Source of the DNA: GWE2-51-13 sp041736705
Lineage (GTDB): Bacteria > Bacillota_I > Bacilli_A > Erysipelotrichales > Erysipelotrichaceae
Assembly: GCA_041736705.1 (NCBI GenBank)
Contig: JBGSTC010000030.1
Location: 1 to 43,752, forward strand
Direction: 5' to 3'
DNA length: 43,752 bases
The first letter of the stretch is position 1; every line of letters begins with the position of its first letter. Of this stretch, positions 8,648 through 16,830 are shown piece after piece. A program made the position numbers and the translations under genes. The notes beneath the pieces were generated by a model. It worked only from the letters and a program-made list of their open reading frames with translations. It searched no databases and was not told the DNA's origin.

Positions 8648-9862
8648 ATGAAACGATCGGAAAAGATTTTAGCGAACCGTAAACGATTGAATTTATCCCA
8701 GGAAGAACTGAGCGAGAAACTGAACGTCTCCCGCCAAGCGGTCTCGAAATGGGAATCCGACCAGGCGAATCCGGACATCGACAAGATCGTCGCGATGGCG
8801 CAACTTTTCGGGATCAGCGTGGATGAATTGGTCAACGAAAACTTCGAACCGAGAGTGATTCCACCGATTCAAGAGAGAGTCGAAGTCAATCCAGTACCTG
8901 TCGTAGTGAAATCGAAGAAAGGGAAATCCTGGATAATGCTTTCTGGGTTTATCGTGTTCTCGCTTTTCCTTTTCTATATCGTCGGAAGGTATGAAGCCCG
9001 ATTAAGTTACCTGGAAAACCAAATCAATGGTCTGAACATGAGTATCGGACGAATCCAGTCGGATGTCCAATTGTCGGTGAGCGGTTTGATCCAACAGCTG
9101 CGTGATGAACTGGTCTATCAAAACGGGATCATCGCGGAGTATACGGTTGAAAAAACAACGATCCATCATGAGGAAGAAAAGGTGACCTACTCAGTATCGT
9201 TCCTACTCAAAAAGACGGACCAACTGTATGATGTGGGGGTCACGATCTCAAACAATGATGGATACAGTCAAACCCTCGAACTGAAGAAAGATGCCGGTGG
9301 CTATTTCAGGGCGGAGTTCGATTATCCGATGACTCAAAACGATTTTAAGGTCAATGTGAATCTCGAAAAGGATGGAGTCGTCGAAACGCAAAGCCTCGGT
9401 TCGTATAGTAGTTATGGATATCTACTTCATCAAACGATGTTTGTGGAACCGACGAGCTATTCGATCAGTTCTACAGGGACGGCAGAAAAAAGTCAATTAA
9501 CCTTGATGAACGGGGTATGGGTCGGGTTTAACGGATACTACCCGCAAGGGCAGAACCTTAACCGATTGAAGTATGCATTACGGATTTATGAGGGAGGGAA
9601 GACAATCCCTGAATTTACCCTGATGATCGACTTTAATGATCAGGAATGTATCAACGAACAAGAGTTGGGCATCTGTTATAGCGATATCGGGCGTCTGGTC
9701 GAGTTTGATGATTTCAAATTGGATTTCAATGTTGGGGATGTCATTACATTCACACTGAGTAAAGCGGATGGGAATATCCTGAGTGATGAGAGAACGGTCT
9801 TTACGTTGACGCGTGTGAGTTTGGATGAGGTCAAAGACGAGCGAATCGAATACACTGAATAA
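8648..9862 (+). CDS. Membrane-anchored XRE-family regulator
   Basis: This 404-aa protein joins an N-terminal XRE/Cro helix-turn-helix (about residues 7-62, including LSQEELSEKLNVSRQAVSKW) to a single membrane helix at about 95-112. A short coiled coil follows at about 116-150. The remaining 240 residues form a beta-rich domain that should lie outside the cell. The topology suggests a sensor that couples an extracellular signal directly to DNA binding, but no known sensor domain was recognised. The ATG at 8648 is preceded by GGGGGAGGTGG. The gene stands alone between two terminators, with its own promoter and a possible operator. The upstream cargo it controls is not evident, so autoregulation or a distant target is likely. 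Confidence 0.8.
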   Translation: MKRSEKILANRKRLNLSQEELSEKLNVSRQAVSKWESDQANPDIDKIVAMAQLFGISVDELVNENFEPRVIPPIQERVEVNPVPVVVKSKKGKSWIMLSGFIVFSLFLFYIVGRYEARLSYLENQINGLNMSIGRIQSDVQLSVSGLIQQLRDELVYQNGIIAEYTVEKTTIHHEEEKVTYSVSFLLKKTDQLYDVGVTISNNDGYSQTLELKKDAGGYFRAEFDYPMTQNDFKVNVNLEKDGVVETQSLGSYSSYGYLLHQTMFVEPTSYSISSTGTAEKSQLTLMNGVWVGFNGYYPQGQNLNRLKYALRIYEGGKTIPEFTLMIDFNDQECINEQELGICYSDIGRLVEFDDFKLDFNVGDVITFTLSKADGNILSDERTVFTLTRVSLDEVKDERIEYTE

Positions 9863-9863
9863 A

Positions 9864-9896
9864 CAGACTCCGCGATGATTGCGGAGTCTTACTTTT
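9864..9896. terminator. Bidirectional terminator between XRE gene and yigZ-like gene
   Basis: AGACTCCGC at 9865-9873 pairs with GCGGAGTCT at 9881-9889, followed by a T-rich stretch on the plus strand and TGTTTATT on the minus strand. The right arm touches the stop codon of the convergent gene. Confidence 0.75.
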
Positions 9897-10500
9897 TGAT
9901 GGGGACTTCGATGTCGATTGTCGTCTGTGATAATACTTCGAATTGTCCTGAACAAAGGGTTTGACAGGGTTCAAGCCACGCGTCGTCTTCACTTACGAAG
10001 GTCAACACGACACGCTCTTCGAATTCCTTCTTCAGGATCGTTGTGTTTTTCAAGAGGTTAAGAAGAGGGTCGGTGAAATTGATCGGAAAGGAAATGACGC
10101 TTTTGAGTACGCTTCTTACTTCGGTAAGTTCGGCTTGGTCAAGACAGAGGGATACGCTTTGGGAATAGGCACGGATCAACCCGCCGCTTCCCAACAATGT
10201 CCCGCCGAAATAACGTACGACCACCGCAAGGATGTTTTCCATGTTTCGCTTACGCAAGATTTCAAGGATCGGAAGACCCGCCGTACCGGAAGGTTCGCCA
10301 TCGTCATTGCTTCGCTCGACGGTCTGTGACCCGTGAAGGATGACGCCATGGCAGACATGCCGGGCTTTGGGGTGTTCTTTTCTGACTTGTTTGATTTTAT
10401 CCCGTACTTCATCTTCGTTGGTCACGCTGAAAAGAATCGCGATGAACTCGGATTTCTTGACGATTAAGGAATAGGATGCGGTTTTGGAAAGTCGATACAT
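9889..10500 (-). CDS. YigZ/IMPACT-family protein
   Basis: The 203-aa length and conserved core identify the YigZ (UPF0029/IMPACT) family. The core consists of HPKARHVCHG, the DDGEPSGTAG block, and VVRYFGGTLLGSGGLIRAY. The N-terminal domain (about 1-120) is the IMPACT fold; the C-terminal 80 residues form the DUF1949 ferredoxin-like domain. Family members bind nucleic acid or ribosomes and have been linked to translation control; the exact role here is unknown. It acts in the cytosol. The start has AGAGGGTGA upstream. It is monocistronic and convergent with the XRE gene. A TATAAT-like -10 lies at 10521-10516 on this strand but is very close to the ribosome binding site. Confidence 0.9.
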   Translation of the reverse strand: MYRLSKTASYSLIVKKSEFIAILFSVTNEDEVRDKIKQVRKEHPKARHVCHGVILHGSQTVERSNDDGEPSGTAGLPILEILRKRNMENILAVVVRYFGGTLLGSGGLIRAYSQSVSLCLDQAELTEVRSVLKSVISFPINFTDPLLNLLKNTTILKKEFEERVVLTFVSEDDAWLEPCQTLCSGQFEVLSQTTIDIEVPIKK

Positions 10501-10546
10501 AAAATCACCCTCTTTATTATACCCAGAATGAAATTTTTATGCTCCC

Positions 10547-10575
10547 TTTTCATTATAAAGGACTTGTGGTAAACT
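10547..10575 (+). promoter_or_regulatory. Promoter of the purine biosynthesis operon leader
   Basis: TTTTCA at 10547-10552 is followed after 17 bases by an extended -10, TGG-TAAACT, at 10567-10575. Transcription would begin near 10582, exactly where the first leader stem begins. No equally good promoter is seen between this point and the guanine aptamer at 10703, so the operon mRNA probably carries both leader elements. Confidence 0.55.
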
Positions 10576-10581
10576 ATGTGC

Positions 10582-10687
10582 ATGTTACGGAGGGTCAGTC
10601 GGATGCGATCAAAAATTGCTCTTAAATCACACGAAGTAACAGTAAAAAACATAACATAGGGGTATTGCCGCCTGTGTTTTTTGTTTT
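10582..10687 (+). ncRNA. Candidate orphan riboswitch/attenuator in the pur leader
   Basis: The predicted transcript starts with AUGUUAC. TGTTAC at 10583-10588 pairs exactly with GTAACA at 10636-10641, closing a roughly 59-nt domain that contains a hairpin GCGAT/ATTGC (10605-10619). An intrinsic terminator follows: AACATAGG at 10653-10660 with CCTGTGTT at 10671-10678, then a T-rich run. ATGTTA at 10582-10587 can instead pair with TAACAT at 10652-10657, the terminator's own left arm. The two pairings exclude each other, which is the logic of an OFF switch. I could not match the domain to ZTP, PRPP, THF or other purine-linked classes. A leader-peptide attenuator (see the 18-codon frame inside) is an alternative. 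Confidence 0.5.
10603..10659 (+). CDS. Possible 18-codon leader peptide
   Basis: An ATG at 10603 lies eight bases after GGAGGG and opens the frame MRSKIALKSHEVTVKNIT, ending with TAG at 10657-10659. The stop lies inside the left arm of the following terminator, so ribosomes reaching the end would disrupt it. The peptide has no obvious run of a regulatory amino acid. It may be a true leader peptide, or the purine-rich stretch may simply be part of the structured RNA. Confidence 0.25.
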   Translation: MRSKIALKSHEVTVKNIT

Positions 10688-10702
10688 TTAACAATCCAAT
10701 CC

Positions 10703-10772
10703 GTTTTGTATAACTGCGGAAATACGGTCCGCAAGTCTCTACCCTGTCACCTTAATGACGGGACTACAAAAC
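10703..10772 (+). ncRNA. Guanine-type purine riboswitch aptamer
   Basis: All parts of the purine aptamer are present. P1 is GTTTTGTA (10703-10710) with TACAAAAC (10765-10772). P2 is TGCGGA (10715-10720) with TCCGCA (10728-10733), with loop AATACGG. The J2/3 core is GTCTCTACC. P3 is CCTGTCA (10743-10749) with TGACGGG (10756-10762), with loop CCTTAA. The discriminating base in GACTAC (10764) is C, which predicts guanine/hypoxanthine rather than adenine. Bound ligand should favour the terminator at 10807 and shut off the pur operon. GTCTCTAC in the core can pair with GTACGAGAC at 10802-10810, the terminator's left side, giving a plausible antiterminator. Confidence 0.95.
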
Positions 10773-10806
10773 AAAAAGTGCTTTTTAGCGTTTTTTGTAT
10801 TGTACG

Positions 10807-10835
10807 AGACACCGGACCTAGGTGTCTTTTTGTTT
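10807..10835 (+). terminator. Riboswitch-controlled terminator before purE
   Basis: AGACACC at 10807-10813 pairs with GGTGTCT at 10821-10827, followed by TTTTGTTT. It is the expression platform of the guanine aptamer; purE begins 15 bases further on. Confidence 0.9.
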
Positions 10836-10849
10836 GAAAGGAGCAAGCG

Positions 10850-11335
10850 ATGGAAAACATCCAAGTGTCGATTGTCATGGGATCCGTAAGTGATTACGAG
10901 ACCGTCAAGGAAACGGTCAAGATCCTGGAAGACTTCAATGTATCCTTTGAAAAGAAAGTGGTGAGTGCGCATCGTACCCCCGAGGATATGGTGCTGTATG
11001 CGAAAAGCGCCAAGGAAAAAGGGATTCAGGTCATCATTGCGGCGGCCGGCGGGGCGGCGCATTTGCCCGGTATGATCGCTTCATTGACGGAATTGCCGGT
11101 CATCGGGATCCCAATCAAGAGTCAAGCGCTCAACGGGATGGATAGTTTATTGTCGATCGTGCAGATGCCTGCCGGGGTTCCCGTCATGACCATGGCGATC
11201 GGTGTCGCCGGTGCGAAGAACGCGGCCTTGGCTGCGATGCGCATCATTGGTCTTCAAGATCCGCTTCTTCAAGAAAAACTTCGTCACTATCAAGCGGAAT
11301 CCGCGCAACAAGTTCGCTCCGCCATCCTTCCATGA
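10850..11335 (+). CDS. purE: N5-carboxyaminoimidazole ribonucleotide mutase PurE
   Basis: PurE moves the carboxyl group of N5-CAIR to carbon 4, giving CAIR, in purine synthesis. The 161-aa protein shows the class I signatures: MGSVSD near the N-terminus (residues 10-15), SAHRTPE around 42-48, and AAAGGAAHLPGM around 67-78, which form the mononucleotide site. The adjacent purK confirms the two-step bacterial route through N5-CAIR. The ATG follows AAAGGAG by seven bases. It is the first gene of a ten-gene operon controlled by the guanine riboswitch, and its stop overlaps the purK start as ATGA. Confidence 0.97.
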   Translation: MENIQVSIVMGSVSDYETVKETVKILEDFNVSFEKKVVSAHRTPEDMVLYAKSAKEKGIQVIIAAAGGAAHLPGMIASLTELPVIGIPIKSQALNGMDSLLSIVQMPAGVPVMTMAIGVAGAKNAALAAMRIIGLQDPLLQEKLRHYQAESAQQVRSAILP

Positions 11336-12432
11336 GTCGATTGAATCCGCCGGCGATGATTGGGATCATCGGGGGTGGACAACTCGGACAGATGATGGCG
11401 ATATCGGCGAAGAAGTCGGGCTATCGGATCGCCGTGGTGGATCCGGATGAAAATTGCCCATGCGCGGTTCTTGCCGACGTGTTCATTTGTGCGAAATATG
11501 ATGATGAGAATGCGTTGGATCGATTGGTCAAGATGAGCGATGTCGTGACCTATGAATTCGAGAACGCGGATGCGGACTTGATCCGGAAATATGAGTCGAA
11601 AATACCCCAAGGGCATCAAGCCTTACGGTATTCCCAACATCGTTTAATCGAAAAAGACTTCGCAAAATCATTAGGCATCCCGTGTCCGAACTACGTTTCG
11701 ATTCAAAGCGAGAACGATCTCCATGCCTTGGAAGATTTCCCGATCGTCTTGAAAACATGCCGATTCGGGTATGACGGGAAGGGGCAATGGTTGATTCGAT
11801 CCAGAGAAGATCTAGAGAAACATCGGATTTCATTCCCCAACGACGTTATCGCGGAATCCTTCGTGGCATTCACGAAAGAAATCTCGGTCGTGTGTTGCCG
11901 CTTCAACGATGGGATCGCGGTTTACGAACCCTTCGAGAATCGTCATGCCCAGGGCATCCTACGGGAAGCGACCCATCCGGCGTCAGTTTCAAGCGGAATC
12001 AAAACCCAAGCCATCGAAGCAACGAAGAGAATCGTGGAAAAACTGGATTATATCGGGGTGCTTGCGGTGGAATACTTTGTGACCGACGACGGGATCCTCT
12101 TTAACGAGATGGCTCCACGTCCCCACAATTCCGCCCACGGGACGATCGAAGGATGTGATTATAGCCAGTTCGACCTTCATGTCGCTGCGATCACAGGGCA
12201 ATCGATGATACAACCCATGATCTTATTCAACTCGATGATGATCAATCTGTTGGGTCAGGATGTGGAAGAAGCCGAAGAGAAATGGAATCGACTCGATAAA
12301 CAGAATATATTCATGCATCTGTATGGGAAACCGGAAGTCCGTGTTAACCGTAAGATGGGACATATCACCGTGATCGCCCGATCCAATGAAGAATTGGAAG
12401 AGATCGCGAAACCGTGGAGGACGAAGGAATGA
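11332..12432 (+). CDS. purK: 5-(carboxyamino)imidazole ribonucleotide synthase PurK
   Basis: PurK uses ATP and bicarbonate to convert AIR to N5-CAIR, the PurE substrate. The 366-aa ATP-grasp enzyme opens with MIGIIGGGQLGQMM (nucleotide-binding preATP-grasp loop). It continues with KTCRFGYDGKGQW (ATP-binding lysine and glycine loop), and has the late metal/substrate motif NEMAPRPHNSAHGTIEGC. Length is normal for the family. It starts inside the purE stop (ATGA at 11332) and ends in the same way on purL, so translation is coupled across three genes. Confidence 0.97.
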   Translation: MSRLNPPAMIGIIGGGQLGQMMAISAKKSGYRIAVVDPDENCPCAVLADVFICAKYDDENALDRLVKMSDVVTYEFENADADLIRKYESKIPQGHQALRYSQHRLIEKDFAKSLGIPCPNYVSIQSENDLHALEDFPIVLKTCRFGYDGKGQWLIRSREDLEKHRISFPNDVIAESFVAFTKEISVVCCRFNDGIAVYEPFENRHAQGILREATHPASVSSGIKTQAIEATKRIVEKLDYIGVLAVEYFVTDDGILFNEMAPRPHNSAHGTIEGCDYSQFDLHVAAITGQSMIQPMILFNSMMINLLGQDVEEAEEKWNRLDKQNIFMHLYGKPEVRVNRKMGHITVIARSNEELEEIAKPWRTKE

Positions 12433-15400
12433 CGTTGCGCTGTCTGATTCAAAAGAGGAAGGGATTCGACCACGATTCCCATGCCTTATCCAAAACCATT
12501 CAAACCCAACTGAAGATCCAAGCGAACGTTCGATTGATCAATGGATACGATGTGGAGGGTCTACAACCATCTTTGGTGAGCGATGCGCTATCCAGGATTT
12601 TTTCCGAAGCCATGGTCGATGAAGTGTTGTCCGAGTTGCCTGAAACCAAGGGGAGTCTGATCGTTCGTGAACCACTACCCGGTCAGTACGACCAACGCTC
12701 GGATGCGGCGATGCAATGTCTGAAACTATTGGACGGGGAATGCCAAGCCAAGGTAAAGACGTTTGAAGTCGCGATGTTCGATGAAACATTGAGCGATGAG
12801 GAGAAGAAACGCTTCATCCATTATTGGATCAACCCGATCGAGATGCGCTTGAAAGATCTCGACCATGATCTTCCGATCGATGAAGAAGAATCGGATGAAG
12901 GGGAATGCATCGGATTTACGACGATGAGTAAAGATCAAGTCCTTGATTTTCTCAAGCATGAAAAAGCGGCGATGAGTGAATTGGATCTTGAATTGATCCA
13001 ACGTCATTTCAGGGATGTCGAGAAACGCAATCCGACCCATACCGAATTCAAAGTGTTGGATACCTATTGGAGCGATCATTGCCGGCACACGACCTTCGAG
13101 ACCCACGTAAGCGAGATCATCGTGGAAGACGGACCGTATGCCCAAGAGCTAAAAGAAGCGCTAGAGTGTTTTCATGAATATCGACGTCAAATCCATCGGG
13201 AAGACAAACCGGTCACGTTGATGGAGATGGCGACGATCGCGGGCAGGGTCATGAAGGACCCGAGGGTGGAGATCTCGACGGAAGTGAATGCATGTTCAGT
13301 GAGGATACCGGTTGAAACAAGCGAAGGGATAGAAGATTGGTTGGTCCAATTCAAGAACGAGACACATAACCATCCAACCGAAATCGAACCCTTCGGTGGG
13401 GCGTCGACCTGTATCGGCGGAGCGATCCGCGATCCATTGAGCGGAAGAGCCTATGTTTATCAAGCAATGCGGATCAGCGGGTGTGGGAACGTGCAGGAAG
13501 AATTGGATGAAACATTGCCGGATAAACTCCCTCAACGCGTGATCGCAAGCAAGGCGACCAAAGGGAATTCATCCTACGGGAACCAGATCGGTGTCGCGAC
13601 GACCCATGTGAAGGAAATCTATCATCCGCGTTATACCGCCAAGCATCTTGAATTGGGTGCCGTGGTGGGAGCGGTCAAAGCAAGTTCGGTGACACGCGAA
13701 ACACCGCAGGAAGGCGACATCATCGTCCTCTTGGGTGGAAGGACGGGACGCGACGGAATCGGAGGGGCGACGGGTTCATCCCAAGCCCATACTTCCCAAA
13801 GCCTGAGTACTTGTGCCAGCGAAGTCCAAAAAGGGAACGCACCGGAAGAACGTAAAATCCAACGTCTCTTCCGAAATGAAATGGTCTCGAAATGGATCAA
13901 GAAGTGCAATGACTTCGGTGCCGGCGGTGTCTGTGTCGCGATCGGCGAACTTGCCGATGGATTGACCATCGACCTGGATGTCATCCCGACAAAATATGAA
14001 GGACTCAACGCCACGGAACTGGCGATCAGTGAAAGTCAGGAGCGGATGGCGGTCGTACTCGATCCCAAGAACGTCGAATTGTTCATGGAAGCGGCACAAC
14101 ATGAGAACCTGGAAGCGACGATCGTCGCCAAGGTAACCAAAGAAAGCCGTTTGGTGATGAAGCATAAAGGTCAAACCATGGTCGACCTGGATCGGGCTCT
14201 GATCGATACCAACGGGGTACGTCAACGTGCAAGCGCACGATTGATCCCCACAAGACCAAGAACGATCAATAAAGAAACATTCACGGAAGAATCCGCACTT
14301 AAAAAACTAGCTTCGTTGAATATCGCATCCCAAAAAGGATTAGTTGAACAGTTCGATGCGTCCATCGGTGCGACGACCGTACTCTTCCCCTTAGGCGGAA
14401 AGACACAACTCAGCCCGACCCAAGGCGGGGTTCAAAAGATTTGTATGGAAAACGGAGAGAGCGATACCGTTTCGATCCTGACCCATGGGTTCATTCCCGA
14501 GCTCAGTGAAGAAAACATGTATCTAAGCGCCCAAGGCGCGGTACTTGAGTCGATTGCGAAAACAATCGCTCTTGGGGGCAAGGTCGAAAACCTCTTCTTC
14601 TCGTTTCAGGAATATTTCCCCAAATTAGGGAAGGATCCCAAGAAGTGGGGTTCGGTTGTCCAAGCGTTACTTGGGGCACTCAGCGTCCAAGATAAATTCA
14701 AACGTCCGGCCATCGGTGGGAAAGACAGTATGTCTGGATCCTTTAAAGACATGGATGTATTGGAAACTTTGGTTTCCTTCGCCTGTACGACGGCTAACGT
14801 AGATACCATCCTTTCTCAAGAAGCTAAGAATGTGGGTAATTCATTGTATTTCGTCGAAGCGAAACGGAAAGACAACGGACTCTTCGACCTCGAGGCCATT
14901 CTCGATGAGTATCTCGTCGTCCAGCAAGCCGTTCAAAACAAAGACGTCGCTGCGGTGCGGGTTGTGGAAAACGGGATCTTCGCCAGTGTGTGTGCGATGG
15001 TGTTCGGGAATCGGTTGAAAGCGAAGATCGATACACATTTCGATCTCTCGGCTCTCTATCCCGCGAGTTTCCTGATCGAATCGTCCATGGAAAACGTACC
15101 CGAATCCTGGATTAAGATCGGTACGATCAACGATGACGAATTCAGTTTCAATCAAGTGAGTGTCGATTACGAAAAAGCCATCGAAGCGTATACCTACGGA
15201 TTAGATTTCCTCTATCCCGTCTTTCAAGAAAGCGAAGCGAAGTTCAAAGCGATCTTGGATAAGGATGAAGAGGCGATCGGATATCTAGGACCCGATGTGG
15301 ACGAAGTCAAGGTGGTGATCCCGTTCTTTCCGGGGACTAACTGCGAAATCGATACGAAGCGGGCGTTTGAGAAAGCCGGGGCGAAAGTGAACGTCCATGG

Positions 15401-16115
15401 CATACGCAATCTAACACCCCACGATTTGACGGAATCGATCGATGCGTTCTGTACACTGCTTGATGCTTCTCATATCTTGGCGCTTCCCGGAGGATTCTCC
15501 GCCGGCGATGAACCGGACGGTAGTGCGAAGTTCATCGTGAACGTATTGCGTAACGAAAAGGTGAAGAAGTCGGTCGAGGGTTTACTCAAACGGGATGGGT
15601 TGATCATCGGGATCTGTAACGGATTCCAAGCCTTGATCAAAACGGGGTTGATTCCCTATGGGGAATACCGCGAACTTGATGTGACGGACGCCACGTTGGC
15701 GCACAATGCGATCCACCGCCATATCTCCGCGATCGTCAATACCCGGATCACCTCCAACAAGTCGCCATGGTTGACATCGATTCAACCCGGAACATGTGTC
15801 CAAGTCCCCCTCAGCCATGGGGAAGGACGACTGAGTGTCAGTGAAGAGCGATTCGATGAATGGACACGAAACGGACAAGTGGTCTTCCAATATGCCGACC
15901 CAACGGGTAACGCAACGATCGATACACGATATAACCTGAACGGTTCGGATTATGCGATCGAAGGATTGATTTCACCCGATGGACGGATCCTAGGCAAGAT
16001 GGGGCATACCGAACGCGTTCAAGAAAACCTGTATAAGAACATACCCGGGATGACGGATCTGCCAATCTTCCAAAACGGGGTCGATTACTTCAGTAAAACC
16101 AGGAGGAAACAATGA
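12429..16115 (+). CDS. purL: Phosphoribosylformylglycinamidine synthase PurL, long single-chain form
   Basis: This 1228-aa enzyme converts FGAR to FGAM using glutamine and ATP. It is the long form that fuses the PurS-like N-terminus, the ATPase core and the glutaminase. The first segment contains YWSDHCRHTTF and FKNETHNHPTEIEPFGGA, the AIRS-like core. The C-terminal class I amidotransferase begins near residue 960 (VVIPFFPGTNCEIDT), has the nucleophile Cys in GICNGFQA, and the His-x-Glu pair in PLSHGEGR. Separate purS and purQ genes, usual in Bacillus, are absent. The ATG at 12429 overlaps the purK stop as ATGA with GGAGG upstream; a GTG at 12414 in frame is a weaker alternative. Confidence 0.96.
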   Translation: MTLRCLIQKRKGFDHDSHALSKTIQTQLKIQANVRLINGYDVEGLQPSLVSDALSRIFSEAMVDEVLSELPETKGSLIVREPLPGQYDQRSDAAMQCLKLLDGECQAKVKTFEVAMFDETLSDEEKKRFIHYWINPIEMRLKDLDHDLPIDEEESDEGECIGFTTMSKDQVLDFLKHEKAAMSELDLELIQRHFRDVEKRNPTHTEFKVLDTYWSDHCRHTTFETHVSEIIVEDGPYAQELKEALECFHEYRRQIHREDKPVTLMEMATIAGRVMKDPRVEISTEVNACSVRIPVETSEGIEDWLVQFKNETHNHPTEIEPFGGASTCIGGAIRDPLSGRAYVYQAMRISGCGNVQEELDETLPDKLPQRVIASKATKGNSSYGNQIGVATTHVKEIYHPRYTAKHLELGAVVGAVKASSVTRETPQEGDIIVLLGGRTGRDGIGGATGSSQAHTSQSLSTCASEVQKGNAPEERKIQRLFRNEMVSKWIKKCNDFGAGGVCVAIGELADGLTIDLDVIPTKYEGLNATELAISESQERMAVVLDPKNVELFMEAAQHENLEATIVAKVTKESRLVMKHKGQTMVDLDRALIDTNGVRQRASARLIPTRPRTINKETFTEESALKKLASLNIASQKGLVEQFDASIGATTVLFPLGGKTQLSPTQGGVQKICMENGESDTVSILTHGFIPELSEENMYLSAQGAVLESIAKTIALGGKVENLFFSFQEYFPKLGKDPKKWGSVVQALLGALSVQDKFKRPAIGGKDSMSGSFKDMDVLETLVSFACTTANVDTILSQEAKNVGNSLYFVEAKRKDNGLFDLEAILDEYLVVQQAVQNKDVAAVRVVENGIFASVCAMVFGNRLKAKIDTHFDLSALYPASFLIESSMENVPESWIKIGTINDDEFSFNQVSVDYEKAIEAYTYGLDFLYPVFQESEAKFKAILDKDEEAIGYLGPDVDEVKVVIPFFPGTNCEIDTKRAFEKAGAKVNVHGIRNLTPHDLTESIDAFCTLLDASHILALPGGFSAGDEPDGSAKFIVNVLRNEKVKKSVEGLLKRDGLIIGICNGFQALIKTGLIPYGEYRELDVTDATLAHNAIHRHISAIVNTRITSNKSPWLTSIQPGTCVQVPLSHGEGRLSVSEERFDEWTRNGQVVFQYADPTGNATIDTRYNLNGSDYAIEGLISPDGRILGKMGHTERVQENLYKNIPGMTDLPIFQNGVDYFSKTRRKQ

Positions 16116-16828
16116 TGGAAAAGCTTCAAATGATTTATGAAGGGAAAGCCAAGCAGTTGTATACCTGTGAAAGGGAAGACGCACTGATCATCCACTACAA
16201 GGATGATGCGACGGCGTTCAACGGGGTGAAGAAAGCGCAGATCGAACATAAAGGCGAACTCAACAACGCCATTTCGACGATCATCTTCAACGAGTTGCAC
16301 AAACACGGCATCCCGACCCACTACATCGAAACGCTCAACGATCGCGACCAACTCTGCCATAAAGTCAGAATCATCCCGTTGGAAGTCATCGTCCGCAATC
16401 TGATCGCAGGATCGATGGCGAAACGCTTGGACATCAAGGAAGGGACGCCGGCACCTCGTCCGATCTATGAACTCTGCTACAAGAACGACGATTTGGGAGA
16501 TCCCCTGATCAACGAAGACCATGCGTTCGCTTTGGGTGCCGCCAGCGAAGAAGATTTGGCGACGATCAAAAAGCTCACCTTGGAAATCAATCAAGTGTTG
16601 ATCGACCTCTTCGATAAGATCGGCATCATCCTGGTCGACTTCAAGATCGAATTCGGCCGTACCTTGGATGGTCGCATCGTCCTGGCCGATGAAATCTCAC
16701 CGGACACCTGCCGTTTCTGGGATAAAGAAACACGCAAGAAACTCGATAAAGATCGTTTCCGCCGCGATTTAGGGAACGTGGAGGACGCCTATCAGGAAAT
16801 CCTGAAGCGTCTGTCCACGCTGAAGTAA
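16112..16828 (+). CDS. purC: SAICAR synthetase PurC
   Basis: PurC joins aspartate to CAIR with ATP to form SAICAR. The 238-aa sequence carries the family N-terminus IYEGKAKQLY, the ATP loop region KKAQIEHKGELNN, the CAIR-binding block IPLEVIVRNLIAGS, and the late VDFKIEFG and LADEISPDTCRFWD motifs. Length is normal. AGGAGG at 16101-16106 serves two adjacent ATG codons: the first (16112) overlaps the purL stop, while the second (16115) has more usual spacing. The difference is one Met. Confidence 0.97.
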   Translation: MMEKLQMIYEGKAKQLYTCEREDALIIHYKDDATAFNGVKKAQIEHKGELNNAISTIIFNELHKHGIPTHYIETLNDRDQLCHKVRIIPLEVIVRNLIAGSMAKRLDIKEGTPAPRPIYELCYKNDDLGDPLINEDHAFALGAASEEDLATIKKLTLEINQVLIDLFDKIGIILVDFKIEFGRTLDGRIVLADEISPDTCRFWDKETRKKLDKDRFRRDLGNVEDAYQEILKRLSTLK

Positions 16829-16830
16829 AC

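Noticed and set aside
10582..10687. ZTP (pfl) riboswitch in the pur leader
   Set aside because: GCCGCCTG at 10667-10674 resembles the conserved 3' CGCCTGGGC and GGGTC appears near the 5' end. However, the GGGTC stem partner and the middle GGGGAGC block are missing, and CGCCTG here is the right arm of a terminator instead.
10582..10772. PRPP/ykkC-type tandem with the guanine aptamer
   Set aside because: Guanine-PRPP tandems are known at purine genes, but none of the ykkC conserved core segments could be found here.
12414..12429. GTG at 12414 as purL start
   Set aside because: ATG at 12429 overlaps the purK stop and has GGAGG at proper distance, as at other junctions of this operon.
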